Of a stretch of 35,934 nt of DNA, positions 23,943-32,946 are shown piece by piece; position 1 is the stretch's first letter; every line of letters starts with the position of its first letter. Source of the stretch: Lysobacteraceae bacterium (GTDB taxonomy: Bacteria > Pseudomonadota > Gammaproteobacteria > Xanthomonadales > Rhodanobacteraceae). The position numbers and the translations under genes were made by a program. The notes beneath the pieces were generated by a model, which saw only the letters and a list, made by a program, of their open reading frames with translations, did not search any database and was not told the origin of the DNA. The stretch lies in NCBI GenBank assembly GCA_028866435.1, contig JAGWIC010000029.1, forward strand, positions 1-35,934, in the 5' to 3' direction.

Positions 23943-24932
23943 TCAATGCGACAGTGCGAATCCGGTGAGGATCTGCGCGGTTTCCGCCGGGCGCTCGAGC
24001 ATCGGCATGTGGTTGCAGCCGTTGAGCACGCTGGTGCTGATCGCGCTGGCCCGGGTCAGGCCGTTGCGCAGGCTGTCCAGCGCCGACAGGTCGACGATCT
24101 TGTCGCCGCGGCACCACAGGCCCAGCACCGGCATGCGCAGCTGGTCGAGCCGGTGCTGCACGGCAAGGTATTGCGAGGGTTGCCGCAGCTCGGCCAGGGT
24201 GCGGTCGATGAAGGCGCTGTCGCGCCGGTTGCGGTCGACCAGCACGTCGACGAACCGGCCCGGCAGGTCGAGCGGGTGGGCGAACGCCTGCGCGCTGGCC
24301 CGCGCGAAGCCGGCGCGATCGCGGAACAGGAACGGGTCCTTGCCGGCCATCACCTCCCGGTCGAGCGCGGTCGGCGTGCCTTTCAGGCCCAGCGCATCGA
24401 CCAGCGCCAGTTCGGCGACGTGGTCCGGATGCGCCGCGGCATAGACGGCGGCGATGGCGCCGCCCATCGAATGCCCGACCAGCACGAAGCGCCGCAGGCC
24501 GAGCGCGTCGACAAACTGGTCCAGGCGCGTGGCCTGGGCATCGATGTCGTAGCTGGCACCGGCGTTGCGCGAGGACCCGCCCCAGCCGGGCAGGTCGGGA
24601 ATGACCAGGTGGAAATGGAGGGTGAGCAGCTTCGCCGTCTGCAGCCAGACCTCCTTGTTGCTGGCGAAACCGTGCAGCAGCACGATGGTCGGGCCCTCGC
24701 CACCCTCGTAGTAGCTCCAGCGCGTGTCGCCCGCCTGCACCGAGTGCTTTTCCAGGTGCGCCGCCATCGCTTCGCGCAGGTAGTTCGCCCGCATCAGCCA
24801 CTGCGGCGCGAACAGGTAGCTGCCGCCCAGCACGATCGCCAGCAAGGCGACCAGCCAGGCCAGGAATTTCAGGCGACGCAGCAGCAGGCGCTTCCACAGC
24901 GGCGTGCCGGAGCTGGTGGTGAGTGACGGCAT
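23943..24932 (-). CDS. Membrane-anchored alpha/beta hydrolase
   Basis: A 329-residue serine hydrolase with an N-terminal membrane anchor (about 22-42, FLAWLVALLAIVLGGSYLF) preceded by a basic stretch RLLLRRLK, which places the enzyme domain in the periplasm. Oxyanion region LLHGFASNKEVW, nucleophile elbow GHSMGG (S155), acid D277 in CRGDKIVD and H308 in NGCNHMPMLE complete the triad. Sequence fits the lipase/esterase branch of small alpha/beta hydrolases, but the substrate is unknown. It starts 24 bases after the M1 aminopeptidase stop and is the last gene of the hydrolase run. Confidence 0.87.
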   Translation of the reverse strand: MPSLTTSSGTPLWKRLLLRRLKFLAWLVALLAIVLGGSYLFAPQWLMRANYLREAMAAHLEKHSVQAGDTRWSYYEGGEGPTIVLLHGFASNKEVWLQTAKLLTLHFHLVIPDLPGWGGSSRNAGASYDIDAQATRLDQFVDALGLRRFVLVGHSMGGAIAAVYAAAHPDHVAELALVDALGLKGTPTALDREVMAGKDPFLFRDRAGFARASAQAFAHPLDLPGRFVDVLVDRNRRDSAFIDRTLAELRQPSQYLAVQHRLDQLRMPVLGLWCRGDKIVDLSALDSLRNGLTRASAISTSVLNGCNHMPMLERPAETAQILTGFALSH

Positions 24933-24956
24933 GGGCAGGGTCCGGTCGGGGCGGTG

Positions 24957-26813
24957 CTACTTCTTCGGGGCGTGCGCTGCGGCAAACACGGCTTCGACCG
25001 CCTGCCGGGTCAGCGGGTGATAACCGGATCTGGCCTTGGCGTACACCGCTTCGGCATAGGCCAGGCCCTGCGGCGTTCTGGCGAAGGCCTTGTACACCGG
25101 CACGGTGAGGTAGAGCCGGCCGATGCGGGTCATGTGCTCGGCGGCGGCAGGCCATACGGCCTTGTCGCCGGCCGCGATGGCGTGCACGTACCAGCGCATG
25201 CCGATCTCGGCGTTGGGCGTGCCGGTGAGGTGCCAGGTGGCGTCGAGCTGTTGCATCTGGCCGAGTTTCGGCACGTCGGGCAGGCGGTCGAGGAAGTACA
25301 TCCACTCCTGGGTGTTCCAGTCCTTCGCGTCCAGCTTGGCGGCGGGCAGGCTGCCGGCGAGGAAGGCGCTGCGCTCCTTGTCGATGGCGTCGAAGCGCGG
25401 CGAATCGGGCAGCGGCGCGTTCTTGGGGATGCCGGTGCCGTGGACCCAGTCCTGCACCTCGTCCCAGCTCATCCTGCCGGGGTATTTCTCGATCAGGTTG
25501 GGCTTGAGGTACGCCAGCATCTGCTCGGTGGTGATGCTGTGCCAGGCGAAGTGGTCGAAATAGCTCTTGAGGTAGGTGTCGAAATGCTCGCGGCCGAACT
25601 TTTGCTCCAGCGTGCGCAGGAACCAGGAGCCCTTGTCGTAGGCCACGTCGGAAAGCGCATCGTCGGCGCCCACGCCGCGCGGATCGGGCGCCAGCTTCTG
25701 CGCGTTCGCGGGCATGCGGCCGATCGACTTCTCCAGCGCGCGTGCCGACAGCAGCGCCTCCTCGTCGGCCAGCGTCTTGCCGTACAGCGCCTCGGTGATG
25801 CGGCCCTGCACGTAGGTGGTGAAACCCTCGTTGAGCCAGATGTCGCGCCAGCTCGCCGCGGTGACCAGGTTGCCCGACCACGAATGCGCCAGCTCGTGCG
25901 AGATCACGCTGACCAGGCTCTTGTCGCCCACGATGATGGTCGGCGTGGCGAACGTCATGTCGGGGTTTTCCATGCCGCCATAGGGGAACGACGGCGGCAG
26001 CACCAGCAGGTCGTAGCGGCCCCAGCGGTAGGGGCCGTACAGATGCTCGGCGGTCTCGATCATCTTCTCGGTGTCGGCGAACTCGCGCGCGGCCGCCTCC
26101 ACCACCGAGGGCTCGGCATACACCGCCGAGCGTGGTCCGGTCTCCTTCACCGCGATGTCGCCGGCGGCGATCGCCAGCAGGTAGGAGGGGATCGGGTGCG
26201 GCTGGTCGAAGCGGAAATCGCCGTCCAGCGGATGCCTGGCGTCGTTGAGCGCGCTCATCACCACGCGGATGTCCTTCGGCGCGCTGACGTGGGCGTCGTA
26301 GGTGAAGCGGATCGCCGGCGAATCCTGCAGCGGTACCCAGGAGCGCGCGTGGATGGACTCGGACTGCGAGAACATGAAGGGCGCCCGCTTGTCCGCCGTC
26401 TGCGCGGGTGGCAGCCACTGCAGGCCGGAGGCGTCGGGCGAGGTGGCGTAGGTGATGCGCACCTGCACCGGATGCTTTGGTGCCTCGATGGTGAGCTTGC
26501 TGCCCAGTTCCTTGTCGGCGGGCGCCAGTGTGTACTTCAGCGCGCGGGTCCTGCCCTTGGCGTCCACCGCATCGATGGACGCGATCTTCAGATCGCGCGT
26601 GTCCAGCACCAGCGCCGGCGCCTGCGGGTTCTTCCAGTCCAGCTTCAGCGTGGCCACGCCGTCCAGCTGCCGGTGCGGGAAATCGATCTTCAGGTCCAGG
26701 TCGAGATGCGTCACTACCACCTGGTCGGGTTGGGCGTAGGAATTGGGTTCACTGGCCAGCACGCTCAGCGGCAGCAGCAGGGCGCCAAGGGCAAGGGTTG
26801 GCAGCACGCGCAT
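24957..26813 (-). CDS. Secreted M1 family aminopeptidase (leukotriene A4 hydrolase-like)
   Basis: A 618-residue zinc aminopeptidase. A signal peptide (MRVLPTLALGALLLPLSVLA) directs it to the periplasm. The exopeptidase motif GGMEN lies at 279-283, the zinc motif HELAH at 306-310 and the third ligand in LNEGFTTY (E329), spaced 18 residues as in all M1 enzymes. The C-terminal part has the helical domain of the leukotriene A4 hydrolase/aminopeptidase B branch, ending in TRIGRLYLTVPVYKAFA and AYAEAVYAKARSGYHPLTRQ. It removes N-terminal residues from peptides. A 139-base gap upstream leaves room for its own promoter; the alpha/beta hydrolase follows at 24 bases. Confidence 0.94.
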   Translation of the reverse strand: MRVLPTLALGALLLPLSVLASEPNSYAQPDQVVVTHLDLDLKIDFPHRQLDGVATLKLDWKNPQAPALVLDTRDLKIASIDAVDAKGRTRALKYTLAPADKELGSKLTIEAPKHPVQVRITYATSPDASGLQWLPPAQTADKRAPFMFSQSESIHARSWVPLQDSPAIRFTYDAHVSAPKDIRVVMSALNDARHPLDGDFRFDQPHPIPSYLLAIAAGDIAVKETGPRSAVYAEPSVVEAAAREFADTEKMIETAEHLYGPYRWGRYDLLVLPPSFPYGGMENPDMTFATPTIIVGDKSLVSVISHELAHSWSGNLVTAASWRDIWLNEGFTTYVQGRITEALYGKTLADEEALLSARALEKSIGRMPANAQKLAPDPRGVGADDALSDVAYDKGSWFLRTLEQKFGREHFDTYLKSYFDHFAWHSITTEQMLAYLKPNLIEKYPGRMSWDEVQDWVHGTGIPKNAPLPDSPRFDAIDKERSAFLAGSLPAAKLDAKDWNTQEWMYFLDRLPDVPKLGQMQQLDATWHLTGTPNAEIGMRWYVHAIAAGDKAVWPAAAEHMTRIGRLYLTVPVYKAFARTPQGLAYAEAVYAKARSGYHPLTRQAVEAVFAAAHAPKK

Positions 26814-26952
26814 GGGCAGGTCTCGCAGCGGGTGGAGTCCAAGTATGCCATCGGCCCCGCCGTGGCCGACCGTGCTGAAAGTCCGGGTCGGGGCAAGGCG
26901 CGGCTCGCCTGCGGGTCGATGGCGATATCCGCGTCCTGCTCCAGGCCGGGCG

Positions 26953-27906
26953 TCAGCCGAACCGGTCCGCCAGCCGGTCCGTCGCCTGCACCAGTTGATC
27001 GACGATCGCCGGATCGGCGGCGCTGTGGCCGGCCAGCACGATGTGCAGCGCGGCTTCCGGCCAGGCCTGGCTCAGGTCCCAGGCGTTCCGCGCCGGGCAG
27101 ATGGTGTCGTAGCGGCCGTGCACGATGGTGCCGGGAATGGCGCGGATGCGGCCGATGTCGCGCAGCAGCTGGTCGGGTTGCAGGAACAGCGCGTGGCGGA
27201 AATAGTGCGCCTCCAGCAAGGCCACGCTGAGTGCCTTGTGCGGTTCGTCGAAGATGCCGGGGGCATCGGGTTCGTGCACCAGGGTGGTGCCGCCACCCTC
27301 CCACGCGCTCCAGGCCTGCGCCGCGGCCAGGCGGGTGGCCTCGTCGTTGCTGTTGAGCCTTTGCCAGTACGCGTCGAGCATGGAGGCGCGTTCCTGCGGC
27401 GGGATGAAGCCGACGAAACGGGCCCAGCGCTCGGGATAGATCTGCGAGGCGCCGCCGTCCACTTCGTTGAACCAGCGCAATTCGTGCGGTCGCCCCAGGA
27501 AGATGCCGCGCAGGACCAGCCCAAGCGTGCGCTCGGGATGCGCCTGCGCGTAGGCCAGTGCCAGGGTGGAGCCCCACGAGCCGCCGAACACCGCCCAGCG
27601 CTCGATCCCCAGCCGCTGGCGGATGGCCTCGATGTCGGCCAGCAGATGGCCGGTGGTGTTGTCGGTCAACTCGGCAAACGGCGTGGACTGGCCCGCGCCG
27701 CGCTGGTCGAACAGCACGATGCGGTAGCGCGCCGGGTCGAAGAAGCGCCGATGGTAGGGCGACAGGCCGGCGCCGGGCCCGCCGTGCAGGAACAGCGCCG
27801 GCAGGCCGGCCGGGTTGCCGCATTCCTCCACGTGCAGGGTGTGCAGCGCATCGACCGCCAGGCGACGGCTGCGGTACGGCTCGATCTCGGGGTACAGCTC
27901 GCGCAT
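26953..27906 (-). CDS. pip: Proline iminopeptidase
   Basis: A 317-residue S33 serine peptidase that removes N-terminal proline from peptides. Family motifs: HGGPGAGLSP (41-50, oxyanion hole), LFDQRGAGQS (65-74), nucleophile GGSWGS with S110, acid D267 in HGRYDTICP and H294 in LAGHSA. The sequence MRELYPEIEPYRSRRLAVD and overall length match the Xanthomonas-type enzyme. There is no signal peptide, so it acts in the cytoplasm on imported peptides. GGAG lies 8 bases before the ATG. It starts 25 bases after the phosphoesterase stop, as fourth gene of a tight minus-strand run. Confidence 0.95.
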   Translation of the reverse strand: MRELYPEIEPYRSRRLAVDALHTLHVEECGNPAGLPALFLHGGPGAGLSPYHRRFFDPARYRIVLFDQRGAGQSTPFAELTDNTTGHLLADIEAIRQRLGIERWAVFGGSWGSTLALAYAQAHPERTLGLVLRGIFLGRPHELRWFNEVDGGASQIYPERWARFVGFIPPQERASMLDAYWQRLNSNDEATRLAAAQAWSAWEGGGTTLVHEPDAPGIFDEPHKALSVALLEAHYFRHALFLQPDQLLRDIGRIRAIPGTIVHGRYDTICPARNAWDLSQAWPEAALHIVLAGHSAADPAIVDQLVQATDRLADRFG

Positions 27907-27931
27907 GAGGCGGCTCCGGCAGGATGGGTGG

Positions 27932-29635
27932 TCAGCTGGCGTGGAATTGCAGAGCCGCGGTGAGATCGCCGGGCGGCGGCCCGCCGGCGGCGATCATGGC
28001 CTCCTCGCGCAGTTTCAGGCCGGGCAGCTTGGGCAGGCCGAAGCGGCGGGTGATGAAGCGCGCGATCGAGCCGGTGTCGTAGATGGTGTGGTCGACATGG
28101 CCGCGCCTGGCGTGGGGCGAGACCACCAGGGCGGGGATGCGCGTGCCCGGTCCCCAGCGGTCGCCCCGGGGCGGCGCCACGTGGTCCCACCAGCCGCCGT
28201 TTTCGTCGACCGTGATCACCACCAGCATCTGCGGCCACTGCGGGCTGGCCTGCAGCGCATGCACCACGCTGGCGAGGTGGCGGTCGCCGGCTTCCACGTC
28301 GGAGTAGCCGGCGTGCATGTTGAGGTTGCCCTGCGGCTTGTAGAACGTCACCGGCGGCAGCTTGCCGGCGGCGACGTCGGCGAGGAAATGATTGCTGGCG
28401 GCGGTTTCGCCCAGGCCACCGTCGCGCAGGTGCTGCCGCCGCGCCGCGCTGCCGGGGGCGAGGCTGGCGAAATAGTTCAGCGGCTGGTGGTGCGGCTGGA
28501 AATTGGGCTGCTCGGGGAACTCGCCGGCGGCGCCGTCGCCGTGACCGTCCAGCGCCGCCTGCCACGCGCCGCCGTACCAGGCCCAGTCGATGCCCCTGGC
28601 CGACAGCAGGTCGCCGATGTGCCGGTGGCTCTGCGGCGGGCAGGTGTTGGGGTTGCCGGCATCGGCCAGGGCCGGGTCGTGCGGATCCCGGCTGAAGCCG
28701 GGCGCGTACGGTGGCCCCATGGTGTTCACCGCGTGGAAATCCGGCGTCAGCGTGTTCGGCGTGGCGAACTTCGCCTTGCCCTGCATCGCGCTGGCGGGGG
28801 AGTCGTCGGCCAGCTTGAGGTGCACGTCGGTGGCCTCCCCGCTCGCCGTGGTGGCGATGCCGTACTTCGCCGGGCTGCGGTCGGCGTGCGGGTAGAACGG
28901 CGGCTGCGCGGCGACCAGGTACTGATGGTTGAGGAACGAGCCGCCGAAGGCCCCCATGAAGAAGTTGTCGCACAGGGTGTACTGCTCGGCCAGCCGCCAC
29001 AGCCGCAGGTTCACCGCGCTGTCGGCATAGTGGCCCATCACCAGCGCGCCACTGTCGCCCCAGGCCACGAAACCGTCGTTGCGCCCGCCATTGATCTGCA
29101 ACTGGTTCTGGTAGAACGCGTGCACCAGGTCGCGCGTCACCACGCCGTGCGGCAGCGGCTCGCCGGCGGGCGTGCGCAGCGCGAACGGCGCGTTCGCCAG
29201 GCCGGTGATGTCGTGCTCGCCGATCTTGTAGCCGCGGTGGTCGACCACCTGCCTGTGCGGCACCAGGCCCTGCCAGATCGGCGGCAGGGTGGTGAACGGC
29301 TCGCCGTTGCGGTCGCGCTGGCGGTAGCGCTCCGGCGGCAGCGTTTCCAGCGGCTGTTGCAGCCCCGGAAAGCCGGCGAACAGGTTGTTGAAGCTGCGGT
29401 TCTCCGCGTACAGCACCACCACGTGCTGGATATGGGTCTGCAGCAGCGCGTCGACGGCCTCGGCCGGCAGCTCCGCGCTGCCGGCCGAGGCTTGGCGCGG
29501 CTCGCCGGCCGACTGGCAGCCATGGAGGCCGAGCGCGGCGCCGCCCAGCACCAGCCCGCCCAGCAGGCGGCGCCGCTGCGGGTTGGTCGGCGCCGGTTCG
29601 GGCGCGGGAAGTGGCTCGGGGGGCTTGCGGGTCAT
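27932..29635 (-). CDS. Exported phosphoesterase, acid phosphatase/phospholipase C superfamily
   Basis: A 567-residue enzyme of the phosphoesterase family that includes AcpA acid phosphatases and non-haemolytic phospholipase C. The N-terminus has a Tat-like signal RRRLLGGLVLGGAALGLHGC (21-40), with Cys40 possibly lipidated though LHGC is not a standard lipobox. Catalytic blocks: ENRSFNNLFAGFPG at 78-91, with the nucleophile in ENRSF, and TVDENGGWWDHV at 475-486 (D477, E478, D484, H485). It would hydrolyse phosphomonoesters or phosphodiesters in the periplasm; phosphatase or phospholipase cannot be separated here. Start 29635 was chosen because the ATG at 29677 would overlap the preceding S10 gene. 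The gap to that gene is 16 bases. Confidence 0.88.
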   Translation of the reverse strand: MTRKPPEPLPAPEPAPTNPQRRRLLGGLVLGGAALGLHGCQSAGEPRQASAGSAELPAEAVDALLQTHIQHVVVLYAENRSFNNLFAGFPGLQQPLETLPPERYRQRDRNGEPFTTLPPIWQGLVPHRQVVDHRGYKIGEHDITGLANAPFALRTPAGEPLPHGVVTRDLVHAFYQNQLQINGGRNDGFVAWGDSGALVMGHYADSAVNLRLWRLAEQYTLCDNFFMGAFGGSFLNHQYLVAAQPPFYPHADRSPAKYGIATTASGEATDVHLKLADDSPASAMQGKAKFATPNTLTPDFHAVNTMGPPYAPGFSRDPHDPALADAGNPNTCPPQSHRHIGDLLSARGIDWAWYGGAWQAALDGHGDGAAGEFPEQPNFQPHHQPLNYFASLAPGSAARRQHLRDGGLGETAASNHFLADVAAGKLPPVTFYKPQGNLNMHAGYSDVEAGDRHLASVVHALQASPQWPQMLVVITVDENGGWWDHVAPPRGDRWGPGTRIPALVVSPHARRGHVDHTIYDTGSIARFITRRFGLPKLPGLKLREEAMIAAGGPPPGDLTAALQFHAS

Positions 29636-29651
29636 CGGCGGGTCCCGTGGG

Positions 29652-31214
29652 TCAGGCGTGCGGTGCGGCCTCATCATAGAAGCGGGCGAGGTCGGCTTTC
29701 AGCTGCTTCAACGCGTCGACGTCAAAATAGATCATGTGGCCGGAGCGATAGAAGCCGAATTCGATGTTCTTGCCGATCGCCGGGTCGAGGCCGAGATGGC
29801 CGAGGTCGAACTCGGTCGCGTAGAACGGCGTCGCCAGGTCGTAGTAGCCGTTGGCGGAGAATACCTTCAGGTGCGGGTTGCGCCGCATCGCCCCGGCCAG
29901 GTCGCCGCCGACGTACGGCGCCTGGGTGAAGCCGCGTCCGCGGCCGCTCTTGTGCTTCCAGTCCCAGCCGCGGTTGATCACGCGGTAGTTGTTGGGCAGG
30001 TAGGGGTGATCCGTGCTGAACTTCAATGTCGATTCGGCGTACTGGTTGAACGCGGCCAGGTAGGCGCCGGTGGCGGCGTCGCTGGCGGCATCGCCGTCGG
30101 GCGTTTCGCCGGCGGCGTCCGCATCGATGCCTTCGAAGCGGCCGTCCAGCCGGCCGACCGTGCGGCGCTGGTCGCGCAGCAGCTCCTTGCGGAAGCGGCT
30201 GGGATCGATGCGCAGGTTCGCCTCCTTGATGTAGGTGGTCGACAGGCCGGTGTAGCGGCTGAGCTGGCTGGCGATGCGGTCGGCCTCGGTGGGCGCGAGC
30301 GCGTCGCCCCGGGCCAGCGCCAGGGTGTAGTCGCCGCTGGCGAACCGGCGCACCCGGGCCAGGAAGCCGGCGAGGTCGGCCGGCTTGTCCGGCACCTTGT
30401 CGTGGTACCAGGCGATCGCCGCTTCGGTCGGCAGGTCGACGACGTAGGCGTGGTCGACGCCGGTCTGGGCCCACACGCTGAAATCCAGGATGGAGGACAT
30501 CAGCACGACGCCGTTGAACTCCATGCCCTGTTCCTGCAGCAGCCTGACCAGCACCGCCGAGCGGGTCGTGCCGTAGCTTTCGCCGAACAGGAATTTCGGC
30601 GAATTCCAGCGCCCGTTGCGGTCGACGTAGCGGGTGATGAACCTGGCGAAGGCGGCGGCGTCCTGGTCCACGCCATAGAACTGCTTGCCCTTGGCCGCAC
30701 CGACCAGCTGCGAGTAGCCGGTGCCGGGCGCGTCGATGAATACCAGGTCGCTCTTGTCGAGCAGGCTGTACTGGTTGGGCACGGTGCGGTAGGGCGGCGG
30801 CGGGATCGGCTGGTCGCCCTCGTTCGCCACCCGCACCGGGCCGACCGAGCCCATGTGCAGCCACATGCTGGAGGAGCCGGGGCCGCCGTTGTAGAGGAAG
30901 GTGACAGGGCGCGTCGCGGCGTGGCCGCTGTCCACCGTGTACGCCACGTAGAACATGCTGACCGTGGGCTTGCCCAGGTCGTCCTTGATCAGCAGCGTGC
31001 CGGCGGTGGCCTTGTAGTTGATGCTGCGGCCATCGACCTGCACGCTGTGCGAGGTGACCACGCTGCGTTCCGGCGGTATCGGCAGCTCGTCCTGCTTGCT
31101 GGCCTTCGCGGACTGCGCCTGGTCGGCGCTCTTGGGCGCCTCGGTGGCACGCGGCGGGTGAGCCGGGACCAGCAGCAGGGCGAGCGCGAGCGGGGCGAAC
31201 AGAAACTTGCGCAT
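29652..31214 (-). CDS. Secreted S10 serine carboxypeptidase (second copy)
   Basis: A 520-residue serine carboxypeptidase. Signal peptide MRKFLFAPLALALLLVPAHP, then a polar linker to about residue 48. S10 features: NGGPGSSSMWLHMGSVGP (109-126), GTGYS (164-168), nucleophile S213 in FGESYGTTRS, acid D459 in NGYYDLATPF and H493 in SGHMIYFD. It removes C-terminal residues from peptides; S10 enzymes work best in acid. GAGGAG stands seven bases before the ATG and directly after the upstream gene's TGA, only 12 bases away. It is closely similar to that upstream gene along its whole length, so the pair arose by tandem duplication. Confidence 0.93.
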   Translation of the reverse strand: MRKFLFAPLALALLLVPAHPPRATEAPKSADQAQSAKASKQDELPIPPERSVVTSHSVQVDGRSINYKATAGTLLIKDDLGKPTVSMFYVAYTVDSGHAATRPVTFLYNGGPGSSSMWLHMGSVGPVRVANEGDQPIPPPPYRTVPNQYSLLDKSDLVFIDAPGTGYSQLVGAAKGKQFYGVDQDAAAFARFITRYVDRNGRWNSPKFLFGESYGTTRSAVLVRLLQEQGMEFNGVVLMSSILDFSVWAQTGVDHAYVVDLPTEAAIAWYHDKVPDKPADLAGFLARVRRFASGDYTLALARGDALAPTEADRIASQLSRYTGLSTTYIKEANLRIDPSRFRKELLRDQRRTVGRLDGRFEGIDADAAGETPDGDAASDAATGAYLAAFNQYAESTLKFSTDHPYLPNNYRVINRGWDWKHKSGRGRGFTQAPYVGGDLAGAMRRNPHLKVFSANGYYDLATPFYATEFDLGHLGLDPAIGKNIEFGFYRSGHMIYFDVDALKQLKADLARFYDEAAPHA

Positions 31215-31226
31215 GGTGGACTCCTC

Positions 31227-32777
31227 TCAGCGCGCGGGCGCGGCGTGGTCGTAGAAGTTGGCGAGGTCGCCCTTGAGCTGCCGCAACGCCTGGGTGTTGA
31301 GGTAGATCATGTGGCCCGACGGGTAGTACAGGAACTGCAGGTTGCCGCGCAGCGACGGGTCGAGGTTCATGTGCGCCAGGTCGTACTCGGTGATGAAGAA
31401 CGGCGTGGCCAGATCGAAATAGCCGTTGACCGACAGTACCTCGAGGTGGGGGTTGGTACGCATCGCGTGTGCGAGGTCGCCGGCCACGTAGGGCACCGGC
31501 AGGGGCCGACTGATGCCGGCGGCGCGGTGCTTCCAGTCCCAGTCCTTGATGATCTGGCCGAAGGTGGGACGGTAGTCGAGATCGCTGTGGTAGCCCAGTT
31601 CGGTGGCGAGGTAGATGTGGAAGGCCGCGACGAAGGCGCCGCTGATGCCGGCGTCGGAGGCGTCGTAGTCGGGGGTTTCGCCGGCGGCATCCGCATCGGT
31701 GCCGGTGAAGCGGCTGTCGAAGCGGCCCAGGGTCAGGCGCCGGTCGCGCAGCAGCTCCTTGCGGAAGCGGCCCAGGTCGACGCGCAGGTTGGCGTCCTTG
31801 ACGTACTGCACCGGCAGCCCGGTGTAGGCGGCGAACTGGCGTGCCACCGCGTCGAGCCGGTCGGCCGGCAGGTTCTGTCCCTGCGCCAGCGCCGCCGCAT
31901 AGGGGCCCTGCGCCCAGGCGCGGACCTGGTTCAGGTAGCTCTTGAGGTCGGTGGGCTTGCTGGCCAGCTTGTCGTGATACCAGGCGGCGGCCGCGTAGCT
32001 GGGCAGGTAGCCGACGTAGACTTCGTCGTAGCCGGGCAGGCGCACGCCGTAGTTGAGGATCGACGACATCAGGATCACGCCGTTGAAGGCCATGCCCTTG
32101 TCCTGCAGCGCATCGACCAGCGCCGCCGAGCGGGTGGTGCCGTAGCTCTCGCCGTAGAGGAATTTCGGCGAGTTCCAGCGCCGGTTGACGGTGACGTAGC
32201 GCTCGATCGCCCGGGTGAACGCCGAGATGTCCTGGTCGACGCCCCAGAAATCCTTGCCGGTGGCCTTGCCGAGCGGGCGCGAGTAGCCGGTGCCGACGGC
32301 GTCGATGAAGACCAGGTCGGTCTTGTCCAGCAGGCTGTCCTGGTTCGGCACCAGCTTGTACGGTGCCGGCGCGGTGGCGTCTGGGCTGGCGGTTTCAATC
32401 CGCACCGGGCCGAACGAGCCCATGTGCAGCCACAGGCTGGAGGAGCCGGGACCGCCGTTGTAGAGGAAGGTCAGCGGCCGCTGCGCGGCCTTGGCGCCGT
32501 CCAGCGTGTAGGCGACGTAGAACACGCTGGCCTGCGGCTGCTGCTTGTCGTCGCGGATGATCAGGGTGCCCGCGGTGGCGGTGTACTTCAGCGTGCGGCC
32601 GTTGAGGGTGATGCTGTGGTGGCTCGGCGTGGCCGTCTCGATGGCGGGTGGTGAGCCCTCGCCGGCGGGCTGGTCGGCGAGGTTGGGCGCCGTGGCGACC
32701 GCCGTGGCGGCGCGATTCGTGGATACCGGCGCCACGGCGAGCGCGCCTGCCAGAAGCAGGAAGAGAAGAAGACGCAT
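31227..32777 (-). CDS. Secreted S10 serine carboxypeptidase (first copy)
   Basis: A 516-residue serine carboxypeptidase and first gene of the tight hydrolase run. Signal peptide MRLLLFLLLAGALAVAPVST, then a polar linker. Family motifs: NGGPGSSSLWLHMGSFGP (107-124), GTGYSRPLG, nucleophile S211 in YGESYGTTRS, acid D455 in NGYFDLATPF and H489 in SGHMIYLN, so the triad is intact. AGGGG lies about six bases before the ATG at 32777; a start at 32990 would add an unlikely extension and was rejected. It is divergent from the EamA gene across 169 bases, which should contain the promoter for the run. Confidence 0.93.
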   Translation of the reverse strand: MRLLLFLLLAGALAVAPVSTNRAATAVATAPNLADQPAGEGSPPAIETATPSHHSITLNGRTLKYTATAGTLIIRDDKQQPQASVFYVAYTLDGAKAAQRPLTFLYNGGPGSSSLWLHMGSFGPVRIETASPDATAPAPYKLVPNQDSLLDKTDLVFIDAVGTGYSRPLGKATGKDFWGVDQDISAFTRAIERYVTVNRRWNSPKFLYGESYGTTRSAALVDALQDKGMAFNGVILMSSILNYGVRLPGYDEVYVGYLPSYAAAAWYHDKLASKPTDLKSYLNQVRAWAQGPYAAALAQGQNLPADRLDAVARQFAAYTGLPVQYVKDANLRVDLGRFRKELLRDRRLTLGRFDSRFTGTDADAAGETPDYDASDAGISGAFVAAFHIYLATELGYHSDLDYRPTFGQIIKDWDWKHRAAGISRPLPVPYVAGDLAHAMRTNPHLEVLSVNGYFDLATPFFITEYDLAHMNLDPSLRGNLQFLYYPSGHMIYLNTQALRQLKGDLANFYDHAAPAR

Positions 32778-32946
32778 GGCAACCCCTGCAAGGAACGCAA
32801 CCAGGCGACAAGTATGCGTGGACAGGTCAGTGCGCGACCGTGGCAAAAGTACTGCTTGCGCACCCTGCACGGCGGCTTTGCCTCGCGTTGGCCGAGCGGC
32901 GCGCGGAACAGGTAGGATGGGTATTCCCCGGTATCGAATCCACTCC

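Noticed and set aside
29385-32654. 1089-codon plus-strand frame across both S10 genes
   Set aside because: Antisense shadow; its internal repetition merely mirrors the duplication of the S10 genes.
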